DNA from: CAZSAT01 sp964604675
Lineage (GTDB): Bacteria; Myxococcota_A; UBA796; CAJQPC01
Assembly: GCA_964604675.1 (NCBI GenBank)
Contig: CAZSAT010000011.1
Coordinates: 26,937 to 90,936 of the forward strand
Direction: 5' to 3'
Length of the DNA: 64,000 nt
Shown: in pieces, positions 34,495 through 42,019 of the stretch
How positions within the stretch are numbered: the stretch's first letter is position 1
How the letters are laid out: each line of letters starts with the position of its first letter
The notes under the pieces: generated by a model
Database searches by the model: none
Seen by the model: only the letters and a program-made list of their open reading frames with translations
What the model was told of the DNA's origin: nothing
Position numbers and translations under genes: made by a program

Positions 34495-36390
34495 TCACAA
34501 GGCCAGTCCGAAGACCAGGAACACGGCGCCCGCCTCCGTGCCTGCCGACCCGTCCCGGTGCGCGCCGACGGCGAGGTCGCCGGTGGCATCGTCGTCCAGC
34601 AAGCCGCCGGCCAGGGCCTGGCCAGCGTACGCGCCGCCATCTCCGTGGAGCACCAGGGCGGCCGCGTCCTCCAGCGATGTGCTGCCCTCCACCGGACCCG
34701 ACACCAGCCAGATCGTGCCGGAGCCGGCGCCGTTCTCGTCGGCGTCGGGGCTGCCCACGGCGAGGTCGGGCAGGCCATCCCCCGACTGGTCGGGCACCAC
34801 GGCGAGGCTGCTGCCCGCGTAGCTGTAGGCGCGCTGGCCGAGCAGCGTCGCGTCGGCCGCGCTCAGGTAGTAGGCGCCATCGGTCGGCCCGTGGAACACG
34901 TAGACGGCCCCGGCGTCGGCTTCACCCTCGTCGGCGCCGGGCGCGCCGGCCAGCACGTCCGCGTAGCCGTCGCCGTTCAGGTCGCCACCGGCCAGTCCCC
35001 ATCCGGCGCCGTCACCGGCCACGCCGGCGAGCTTCAGGTCGGCATCCGAGGCGAGGACCGCGGTGCCGTAGCTGGCGCCGAAGCGGTACACGGCGCCAGC
35101 GTCGTCCCCGCCCGCTCGGTGGGCGGGCGCTCCCACGAGCAGCTCGGCGAGGCCGTCGCCGTCGGTGTCGGGCAGGCCGACCACCGCGGCGCCGAAGGCA
35201 TCGTCGTCGTCCTCCGCCGTGATGGTGACGAGCGCGTCACCGGGCGTCGTACCCCCCTCGATGATCTGGACCTCCCCTCCGTGGCCAGCCGTGGGCGCGC
35301 CGACGACGAGCTCCGCGTAGCCGTCGCTGGTGCCGTCCGACACCAAGGCCACCGCCGAGCCGAGCTCTCCGGTCCCGGACCACGACGCGTCGGCGTCGCT
35401 CAGCCGCTCCGCCGTCGGCGGACCCAGCAGGAGGTACGCGCTGGCTGCGCCAGGCGCTCCGATCAGCACGTCGTGCAGACCGTCCCCGTCGACGTCCGCC
35501 CCCGACGCCACCGCGGCGCCTGCAGCGCCGTCCTCCTCGACGCCGCGGTGCGTGCTCCCGCGGTCGGCGAGGTCGCCGCCGTCGTCGACCGGGCCGCGGA
35601 GCGTGTAGATGCCCCCGACGTCGCCGGTGGCGCCGTCGTCGAGGTCGTCCGCGCCGACGATCAGGTCGGCGTCGCCGTCGCCGTTCACCTCACCGGTGGC
35701 CAGCGCACTCCCGGCGCGGGTGTGGCTGGCCTCTCCGAGCAGGGTCTCGTCGGCGGCCTCCGAGAGCACGAGCTCGCCGGCGAGGGCGCAGCCGTTCAGG
35801 GTGCCGTCGCAGTCGTTGTCGACCCCGTCGTTGCACTGTTCGTCCTCGTCGGGGTTGGCGTCGGGGTGATCGTCGTCGCAGTCTCCGCCCTGCTCCGTCC
35901 AGTCGGGTCCGGGTTCGCCGCACGAGGTCGTGGCCGTGGCGTCTTCGCCGAAGCCGTCGTCGTCCCGGTCCTGGTACCAGGTGGAGCCCCCCTCCACGTC
36001 GCCGTCGTCCACGACGCCGTCGCAGTCCTGGTCGCGTCCGTCGCAGGTCTCCTCGGCGCCTGGGTGCACGTCGGCCGCCTCGTCGTCGCAGTCACCGAGG
36101 TCGGCGGCGAAGCCGTCGCGCACCTCACACGCCTCGATCGTGCTCTCGGTGGTGCCCCAGCCGTCGCCGTCGGCGTCGCGGTACCAGGTGAGCTCACCCT
36201 GCGCGCCCGCCTCGTCCGTCTCGCCGTCGCAGTCGTTGTCGAGGCCGTCGCAACGCTCGGTGGCCTCGGGGTGCGCCAGGGGGTTGTCGTCGTCGCAGTC
36301 GTCGGCGTAGTAGCCGTCGTCGTCGGCGTCCCCCGTGTCCACGCCACCCTCGACGCTGACCGGAGCGCAGGCCAGCCACCACGCGAACAT
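34495..36390 (-). CDS. MopE-type and FG-GAP repeat surface lipoprotein
   Basis: About 631 residues from ATG 36390, which has CGAGGAGG six bases upstream. Signal MFAWWLAC is a very short lipobox. Three Asp/Cys modules follow (residues ~16-160). Each is of the form DGDGWG...DCDD..A.VHPGAEE.CDG.DNDCDG, as in the MopE/MopB-like metal-binding repeats of methanotroph and myxobacterial surface proteins. The rest (~170-631) holds about seven FG-GAP beta-propeller repeats with NGDGYADVLAGAPG or DGDGLAELLVGAPA calcium loops, the integrin-alpha-like propeller. A calcium-stabilised cell-surface adhesion or scaffold protein is the best reading. It diverges from the YHS gene, with 48 bases between the starts. 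Confidence 0.86.
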   Translation of the reverse strand: MFAWWLACAPVSVEGGVDTGDADDDGYYADDCDDDNPLAHPEATERCDGLDNDCDGETDEAGAQGELTWYRDADGDGWGTTESTIEACEVRDGFAADLGDCDDEAADVHPGAEETCDGRDQDCDGVVDDGDVEGGSTWYQDRDDDGFGEDATATTSCGEPGPDWTEQGGDCDDDHPDANPDEDEQCNDGVDNDCDGTLNGCALAGELVLSEAADETLLGEASHTRAGSALATGEVNGDGDADLIVGADDLDDGATGDVGGIYTLRGPVDDGGDLADRGSTHRGVEEDGAAGAAVASGADVDGDGLHDVLIGAPGAASAYLLLGPPTAERLSDADASWSGTGELGSAVALVSDGTSDGYAELVVGAPTAGHGGEVQIIEGGTTPGDALVTITAEDDDDAFGAAVVGLPDTDGDGLAELLVGAPAHRAGGDDAGAVYRFGASYGTAVLASDADLKLAGVAGDGAGWGLAGGDLNGDGYADVLAGAPGADEGEADAGAVYVFHGPTDGAYYLSAADATLLGQRAYSYAGSSLAVVPDQSGDGLPDLAVGSPDADENGAGSGTIWLVSGPVEGSTSLEDAAALVLHGDGGAYAGQALAGGLLDDDATGDLAVGAHRDGSAGTEAGAVFLVFGLAL

Positions 36391-36438
36391 GCAGCCTCCT
36401 CGAACGCAGACCATACTCGGGCGACGAGGAGGTACCGC
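36391..36438. promoter_or_regulatory. 48-base divergent control region with mirrored ribosome-binding sites
   Basis: The starts of the minus-strand MopE/FG-GAP gene and the plus-strand YHS gene are 48 bases apart. CCTCCTCG (36395-36402) is the ribosome-binding site of the former, read on the other strand. CGAGGAGG (36425-36432) serves the latter. The two are exact inverted copies, with 22 bases between them. There is too little room for two separate promoters, so they must overlap or lie inside coding sequence. Confidence 0.6.
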
Positions 36439-36861
36439 ATGATCCTGAGCTGGTCCGTGGCGCTCGCGCTGGAGCCGATGAACCTGGACGCTGGCGTGGC
36501 CGTCGACGGCTACGACGTGGTGGCCTACTTCGAGGACGCGGTCGCCACGGCCGGCAGCCCGGACCACGTGTCGCTGTACGGGGGCGCCACGTGGCGCTTT
36601 GCGAGCGCGGAACACCGGGCGGTGTTCGAGGCGGAGCCAGAGCGCTTCGTGCCACGCTTTGGCGGCTACTGTGCCTGGGCGGTGAGCCAGGGGCGGACGG
36701 CGGACATCGATCCGACCGCCTGGACGGTGGTGGAGGGGGCGCTGTACCTGAACTACTCGCCCGACATCCAGGCCAAGTGGCGGGCCGACACGGAGGCGCA
36801 CATCGCGCTCGGCGAGGCCAACTGGCCGAAGCTCCTCGCCGGCGAGTTGCCGGCGAAGTGA
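36439..36861 (+). CDS. exported YHS-domain protein
   Basis: About 140 residues from ATG 36439, with an excellent GAGGAGG site. A short signal-like N-terminus (MILSWSVALALEP) precedes a YHS-type domain. The family core is GVAVDGYDVVAYF (residues ~20-32), followed by WRFASAEHRAVFEAEPERF and RFGGYCAWAVSQG. YHS domains are small metal-associated folds, commonly found in copper-related and oxidoreductase proteins; the second half is the usual YHS-protein tail with NYSPDIQAKW. It may bind metal or act in redox, but no catalytic claim can be made. The gene ends one base before the stop of the convergent amidohydrolase. Confidence 0.85.
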   Translation: MILSWSVALALEPMNLDAGVAVDGYDVVAYFEDAVATAGSPDHVSLYGGATWRFASAEHRAVFEAEPERFVPRFGGYCAWAVSQGRTADIDPTAWTVVEGALYLNYSPDIQAKWRADTEAHIALGEANWPKLLAGELPAK

Positions 36862-36862
36862 G

Positions 36863-37924
36863 TCATGGTTCGCGCCCCCGGATCCAGACGCGGTCGGGCG
36901 CCGCCAGCACGGATGGGTCCTCCAGGGGGTCCTCCGACACGAGCATCAAGCTCGCGTCCTTGCCCACCTCGACGGACCCGAGGTGCTCCAGTCCCCAGAA
37001 GCTCGCGGGGGCGGTGGTGCCCATCGCCAGGATCTCGGCGGGGGAGAAGCCAGCCTCGGCCAACAGTGCGAGCTCCTGGTCGTCCACACCCGCGGTCGAC
37101 GTGTTCCCGAAGTCGGTGCCGTAGAGCACGACCGCGCCGCGTGCGTGCAGCTCGGCGAGGTTTTCTCGGGCGGCCGCCGAACCCCCGAACGCGCGGAGGG
37201 TGGAGATGACGGCGCGCTCGGACCAGAGGGCGCACGACTGGGCACCGAGCGGCTCGGTCGGTGTGTGGGCGAGCACGTCGGCGCCTGCCTGCGCGGCTCG
37301 GAGCGCGCTCTCGTCGCCCAGCGCATGGCTCGCCACCGGCAGATCGACGGCGTGCGCAGCAGCGACGGTGGCCGCCAGGGTGTCGTCGTCCAGCACCGGC
37401 TCCGAGGTGACCGGGAGCTTCACCAGCCGTGCCCCCGCGCCGACCAGGTCGGCGACCGCCTGCTCGGCACCGGCGGCGTCCGAGACCTCCAGGCCGTAGC
37501 CGGCGGCACCCCATCCCTGCGTCGGGTAGCCCTGTTCTGCGGTGATCATCGGGCCGGACGCGAGGACCTCCAGGTCGTCGGGCAGGGTGTCGAGGAAGCT
37601 CACCGGGGAGGCGAGGTCCACGGCGGCCGCGATCCCGCCGCGAGCCATGTCGGCGGCGCGGGGGAGGTAGGCGAGGTGCACGTGGCTGTCGATGAAGGCT
37701 GGGGCGAGGTAGTGCCCGTCGCCGGCGACCTCCGTGGCACCCGACGCGTCCAGATCCGAACCGAGCGCCACGATGCTGCCGCCGGCGAGCTCGATGTCGA
37801 CAGGGTCGGTGGTTCCGGGCAGCAAGACCTCGCGCAGCACGACGTGCGGTGTGTCCAGGGATCGCGTCGCCGCCGTCGGGGACGGCGTCGAGGCGCAAGC
37901 GAGCAGGGCCAACAGGATCGTCAT
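36863..37924 (-). CDS. amidohydrolase-superfamily lipoprotein
   Basis: About 353 residues from ATG 37924, with AAGGAGG at the best spacing upstream. The signal MTILLALLAC is a short lipobox without charge. The body is an amidohydrolase (imidazolonepropionase/prolidase-like) barrel. HxH is seen in FIDSHVHLAYLP (metal I), the lysine or bridging position may be in LVKLPVTSEP, further metal His in VASHALGDES and AHTPTEP, and the catalytic Asp in YGTDFGN. The C-terminal LGSVEVGKDASLMLV returns to the small beta-sandwich domain. It probably cleaves a C-N bond in the periplasm or at the surface; substrate unknown. It diverges from the kinase gene. Confidence 0.9.
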   Translation of the reverse strand: MTILLALLACASTPSPTAATRSLDTPHVVLREVLLPGTTDPVDIELAGGSIVALGSDLDASGATEVAGDGHYLAPAFIDSHVHLAYLPRAADMARGGIAAAVDLASPVSFLDTLPDDLEVLASGPMITAEQGYPTQGWGAAGYGLEVSDAAGAEQAVADLVGAGARLVKLPVTSEPVLDDDTLAATVAAAHAVDLPVASHALGDESALRAAQAGADVLAHTPTEPLGAQSCALWSERAVISTLRAFGGSAAARENLAELHARGAVVLYGTDFGNTSTAGVDDQELALLAEAGFSPAEILAMGTTAPASFWGLEHLGSVEVGKDASLMLVSEDPLEDPSVLAAPDRVWIRGREP

Positions 37925-37935
37925 GCACCTCCTTC

Positions 37936-39822
37936 GTGACGGCGACCCGAAGGGATCACCTGCCAGGCCCTGGACGCGTCAAGGGGGCCCAGGTCGTAGA
38001 ATGGCCTGGGAAAAGGCAGGAAGACATCCCAAACCAGCTCGCCGACGGCCGCTACACGCTCGGGGACGTGCTCGGCACGGGTGCGTGTGCCACGGTGTAC
38101 CGGGCCCAGGACACCATGCTGGGCGTCCAACGAGCGGTGAAGATCATCGCGGCCACGGGCTCTGCTCGGCACAAGCAGCTCGCCGAGCGGCTCGTCATCG
38201 AGGCGCGCGCGATGGCTCGGCTCAGCCACCCGAACATCCTCCGGGTGTACGACATCGGCGTCGACGGCGCGTTCCACTACGTCGTCATGGATCTGGCCGT
38301 GGGCGGCTCGCTCGGGCAGCTGGTGGACGTCCGCGGCGCGCTGGCTCCTCAGCTGGCCCTTCGCTACTGCGTGCAGGTGCTGAGCGCGTTGGCGGCCGCC
38401 CACGCGCAGGGCGTCATCCACCGCGACGTGAAGCCCCAGAACATCCTGCTGTCCGAGAGCCACGCCGCCCTGCTCGCGGACTTCGGCATCGCGATGCTCG
38501 CGAACGACGACGCGTTGCGCTCCACGCGCACGAACGTGGGCATGGGGTCGTTCGCCTACATGGCGCCCGAACAGCGCGTGAACGCGCGGCATGTCGCGCC
38601 GTCGGCGGATCTGTACGGCGTGGCCTGCACCTTGTACAACCTCCTCACGGGGGCGTCGCCGATCGACCTGTTCGCGGTGACCGACCGGGCGAGCGATCGG
38701 TGGCAGGGGCTGCCGAACGACCTCATCGACATCCTGCAGCAGGCGCTCCGCTACGACCCGAGCGAGCGCTACCAGGACGCACGGGCCATGGCGGCCGACA
38801 TGCGGGTGGCGCTCGAGGGCGCGTCGAGCACGCCGCTGGCAGCCTTCGACCCCCTCGACCCGCACAACTTCCCCGAGCCCAGCAAGCGCTTCGTCACGGC
38901 CGAGCACCGCATCGTGATGCCGCGGCGCGAGGAGCTCCCAGGGCCACCCGCGGCCGAGTTCAAGAAGTCGTTGACCTTCCTCGACGTCGCCGAGGCCGTG
39001 GCCTACCCGACGTTGGTCGCTCCGGGCGCGGCACGGGGGGACACTGCCTTCCTCGCGCCGCCCGCGGACGAGCCGGCCTCGGCGCCCGCCGGCGTCGATC
39101 CGCCCATCGACGTTGCCGCCTGGCAGGAGTCGCCACCCGGGGACGACCCGGGCCCGGGCATGGCGCGGTGGCTGGTGGCGGTCATGGTCCTCGTCAGTGT
39201 GGGCGCGGCCGCCGTGTCGATCTGGAACCCGCAGCGGCAGCTCCCGGCCGCGGACGAAGCTCCACCGTCAGCCACCCCGGTGCCCTCCGTGGCGCTGGTC
39301 GACCTGCCCGAAACACCCACCGATCCGGGAGCCGACGGAGTCTCCGAGGCGCTGCCCGACGTGCCACCCCCCGAGGCGCTCGTCGAGCCTGCGCGCAGGC
39401 CCGAGGCCGGGCCGGAACCGCTGCCGACCGCCGAGCACGAGGCCCCAGCCGCCGAGCCCGCAGGAGCGGTGCCCTCGGAACCACCGTCGGCTGCGCCCGC
39501 GCCGAGCTCGGAGGCGTCGCTCCTAGACCCGCCTTTCGGGGCCTGGGGTGGCTCGATGGACGGTCAGCTGGCCACCTGGGTGCTCACCGGAAGCCACGAA
39601 CGCGTGCAGGGAACCTTCACGCTCGACAACGGCGGAGGCGGTGAAGCCACCGAGGACGTGGCGGGGCACTACGACCCCAGGACCCGCACCCTGGTGCTCC
39701 ATGACGAGACCGGCCGCTACGACATCGTCGTGCGCGAGGACGGCCGTGGCTTCGACGGGCGGTATTCCTGGGACGGCGGGCAGAACGTGCGCTCGGTGAA
39801 CGGCTGGAGAACGGGCGGATGA
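37936..39822 (+). CDS. transmembrane Ser/Thr protein kinase with novel C-terminal sensor domain
   Basis: About 628 residues from GTG 37936, a weak start, only 12 bases from the divergent amidohydrolase start and lacking a ribosome site. Kinase domain at about 38-300: glycine loop LGTGACATVY, lysine K69 (AVKII), HRDVKPQN (162-169), DFG (182-184), APEQ (210-213). A Pro/Ala-rich linker leads to one membrane helix at about 411-429 (RWLVAVMVLVSVGAAAVSIW). A second linker follows, then a ~100-residue C-terminal domain (~530-628; FGAWGGSMDGQ, DVAGHYDPRTRTLVLHD, GGQNVRSVNGW) that I do not recognise. An ATG at 38001 is one base out of frame, and shortening the AAAA run just after it would give MAWERQEDIPNQLAD. 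The stop overlaps the next ATG by four bases. Confidence 0.88.
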   Translation: MTATRRDHLPGPGRVKGAQVVEWPGKRQEDIPNQLADGRYTLGDVLGTGACATVYRAQDTMLGVQRAVKIIAATGSARHKQLAERLVIEARAMARLSHPNILRVYDIGVDGAFHYVVMDLAVGGSLGQLVDVRGALAPQLALRYCVQVLSALAAAHAQGVIHRDVKPQNILLSESHAALLADFGIAMLANDDALRSTRTNVGMGSFAYMAPEQRVNARHVAPSADLYGVACTLYNLLTGASPIDLFAVTDRASDRWQGLPNDLIDILQQALRYDPSERYQDARAMAADMRVALEGASSTPLAAFDPLDPHNFPEPSKRFVTAEHRIVMPRREELPGPPAAEFKKSLTFLDVAEAVAYPTLVAPGAARGDTAFLAPPADEPASAPAGVDPPIDVAAWQESPPGDDPGPGMARWLVAVMVLVSVGAAAVSIWNPQRQLPAADEAPPSATPVPSVALVDLPETPTDPGADGVSEALPDVPPPEALVEPARRPEAGPEPLPTAEHEAPAAEPAGAVPSEPPSAAPAPSSEASLLDPPFGAWGGSMDGQLATWVLTGSHERVQGTFTLDNGGGGEATEDVAGHYDPRTRTLVLHDETGRYDIVVREDGRGFDGRYSWDGGQNVRSVNGWRTGG

Positions 39823-41027
39823 TGGCGTGGATCGGCCTCGCAACCGCCGCCCAGTGGACCGTGGACGTCGGCGGCCGGGTCGTCAGCAGCAGCGACGGCG
39901 GCGACAACGCTCCGGTGCTCAGCGGTGGCGTGTCCGCGCCCCTGTCCCCCTGGCTCGGGTTCGAGCCGTCGGCTGTGCTCGGGGCTGGCCCCGGAGGCGC
40001 GATCGCACTGTTCGCCCTCGACGCTCGCATCGGATCGGAGGGTGGACTGGGCGGTCTCCTCGGAGCGCAGGGCGGGGTGGATGGCGCCGTCGGCGCCCGC
40101 CTGACGGCCGGAGCGTCCTACGAGTGGGAGCGGGACGAGCGGCTGAGGCCCCGGGCCGCGGCGCGGGTGTCGTTGGGCGCCGGGCTGGACCCCGCGGCCT
40201 TGCTCACGGTGGGCTTCCGCATCGCGGCACCCCCGGCGGTCCTCGAGCCCCCGGTGGTCGTGGAGGAGGAGGTCAAGCCGCCCATCGCTCCGCTCGACGC
40301 CAACCCCGACGACGCGCTCGTCTTCGTGCCGCATCCGATCTGCGAGTGGCTCCCCGCGGAGGAGGCGCTGGAGATCCTGCAGCACCTCGAGCCGGGAGAC
40401 CCCGTGCGGGTGGTGGCTCCCGGCTACCTGCCCGCCGAGATCAGGGTGGTGGAGGGCGGCCCCACGGAGCCCGTGCCGGTGCCGCTGAAGCCTGCGCCGA
40501 GCCAGGGCACCGTGGTGGTGGTCGCCCAGCCGGGGGACGACGTCTTCGTGGACGGTCGCCAGATCCCGGTGGGGACGGACGGGCTGGCGATCCTCACCGC
40601 GCCGGAAGGACCTCACCGCGTCGAGGTCAAGGGTGCGGGTCGCGTGGTGGACCTGACCACGGCTGTCGGCGATGGCTACGCGGCCTGGGTTCGCAGCCCG
40701 CCACCCGATCGGCTCATCATCCAGTTCGAGGTGGGCTCCTCGGTGCTCACAGCACAGGCGCAGCGGGACATCGCCTTCTACGCCGAGACGGTGGGGAACT
40801 GGGGCTTCGAGCTCCAGGGCAGCTTCTCCCCAGAAGGCGACTTCGGCGCGAACCAGAAGCTCGCTCGGGCGCGGGGCAAGGAGGTGCAGCGCGCCATGAC
40901 GGGGGCCGGCATCCCGCGCGACCGCATCGAGATCGTGCCCCCACCCGAGGTGCCCGAGGAGATGGAGACTGCGAACCAACGGAGCTGCATCATCGTGCCC
41001 ATCTCGCGTGGGTGGGAGGACGGATGA
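39819..41027 (+). CDS. OmpA-like peptidoglycan-associated outer-membrane protein
   Basis: About 402 residues. Its ATG overlaps the kinase stop as ATGA. The N-terminus (MMAWIGLATAAQW) is a short signal, followed by a barrel-like Gly/Val-rich region (residues ~12-135). Then come a Pro/Glu hinge, a PEGA-like section around 220-290 (VVVAQPGDDVFVDGRQIPVG) and a C-terminal OmpA-family domain at about 295-395 (IIQFEVGSSVLTAQAQRDI, then FGANQKLARARGKEVQRA). OmpA domains bind peptidoglycan diaminopimelate through conserved Asp and Arg. A protein of this design ties the outer membrane to the wall, and its coupling to the kinase gene suggests it is part of the same apparatus. Confidence 0.86.
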   Translation: MMAWIGLATAAQWTVDVGGRVVSSSDGGDNAPVLSGGVSAPLSPWLGFEPSAVLGAGPGGAIALFALDARIGSEGGLGGLLGAQGGVDGAVGARLTAGASYEWERDERLRPRAAARVSLGAGLDPAALLTVGFRIAAPPAVLEPPVVVEEEVKPPIAPLDANPDDALVFVPHPICEWLPAEEALEILQHLEPGDPVRVVAPGYLPAEIRVVEGGPTEPVPVPLKPAPSQGTVVVVAQPGDDVFVDGRQIPVGTDGLAILTAPEGPHRVEVKGAGRVVDLTTAVGDGYAAWVRSPPPDRLIIQFEVGSSVLTAQAQRDIAFYAETVGNWGFELQGSFSPEGDFGANQKLARARGKEVQRAMTGAGIPRDRIEIVPPPEVPEEMETANQRSCIIVPISRGWEDG

Positions 41028-42019
41028 TCCTGTGGATCGGACTGGCCTTGGCGGGCACACCGATGGTGGTGCAGCAGGGCGACACCGTCACCGCGCTCGC
41101 GGATCGTCTGGGCGATCCCGACCTCGCCGAGGCCATCCGAACCCTGAACGAGCTGCACACCGACGAGCTGGAGCCGGGGCAGATCCTGCTCATCCCCGGT
41201 CCAGGGTCCGAAGCGCGGGAGGCACGGGTGGTCTCGCTCTCCGGACAGGGCAGCGTCACCCTGGCGAGCGGGGAGCGCCTGAACCTGGTGACCGGCGCGC
41301 CGCTCCCCACGGGCGCCACGGTCTGCGTCGACGAGGACGCCTTCGCGACCATCCGGCTCTCGGTCGCGCTCGACAGCCCCAACCACGACGACGTGGCGCT
41401 GTTTCCCCAGACCTGCCTCTCGGTCGATGCCTTGACCGCCGAGCCGGGACGGCGCAGCTCGCTGATCCGCGTGGCCACCGGTGAGGTCAGCGTGATCAGC
41501 GTGGACGACGACCCGGGCACCGTCACGGTCGTCACGCCCACCGCGGTCGCCACGGGGGACGCGGGCGGGTTTCGCGTGGCGGTGGAGGAGGGCGCCACGC
41601 GCACCGAGGCCGTGAGCCACGACGTCACGGTCTACGGGGAGGGTGCGCGGCTCGACCTCGCGGCGGGACAGGCGACGCGCATCGCCGAAGGCTCGGCTCC
41701 GGAGGCTCCTACGATGTTGCTGCGTGCCGGCGTGCTGGTGCGCCCGGAGGACGGCTCCGTGCTCCGGGCGCCAGACTTCCGTTGGACCGAGATCCGACGC
41801 GCGCTCTACTACCGGGTCGAGATCGCGACCTCGCCCGACTTCGCCGAGGTGGTGGTGGCGCAGACGGTGCCCACCGAGTCCTGGGACCCCGGTCGCCTCT
41901 ACGTGCCCTACCGGGTGCCGGGGCTCTGGTGGCGTGTCGCGCCCATCGACAAGGTCGGCTTCGTGGGCGTGCCCAGCGAGCCATCGTTCCTCAGCTTCCC
42001 GGCGGGGGTCGGCCCGTGA
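41024..42019 (+). CDS. LysM and FecR-domain envelope protein
   Basis: About 331 residues, ATG 41024 overlapping the previous stop as ATGA. Short signal MILWIGLALAG. Residues ~13-57 are a LysM domain (VVQQGDTVTALADRLGDP, ending ILLIPGPG) that binds peptidoglycan or chitin-like glycan. Residues ~75-215 form a FecR-like beta domain (VSLSGQGSVTLASGERLNL, VTVVTPTAVATGDAGGFRV), often found in surface regulatory or polymer-binding proteins. The C-terminal part (~230-331) is a fibronectin-III-like beta sandwich with GLWWRVAPIDKVGFVG. LysM plus FecR proteins are wall-associated; the gene's exact role is unknown, but it belongs to the four-overlap operon. Confidence 0.85.
   Translation: MILWIGLALAGTPMVVQQGDTVTALADRLGDPDLAEAIRTLNELHTDELEPGQILLIPGPGSEAREARVVSLSGQGSVTLASGERLNLVTGAPLPTGATVCVDEDAFATIRLSVALDSPNHDDVALFPQTCLSVDALTAEPGRRSSLIRVATGEVSVISVDDDPGTVTVVTPTAVATGDAGGFRVAVEEGATRTEAVSHDVTVYGEGARLDLAAGQATRIAEGSAPEAPTMLLRAGVLVRPEDGSVLRAPDFRWTEIRRALYYRVEIATSPDFAEVVVAQTVPTESWDPGRLYVPYRVPGLWWRVAPIDKVGFVGVPSEPSFLSFPAGVGP

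Noticed and set aside
31878..35222. 1114-residue plus-strand open frame opposite the patatin and MopE/FG-GAP genes
   Set aside because: Composition (Arg/Gly/Ala/His-rich, no motif) is that of an antisense shadow; the minus-strand genes have catalytic motifs and ribosome sites.
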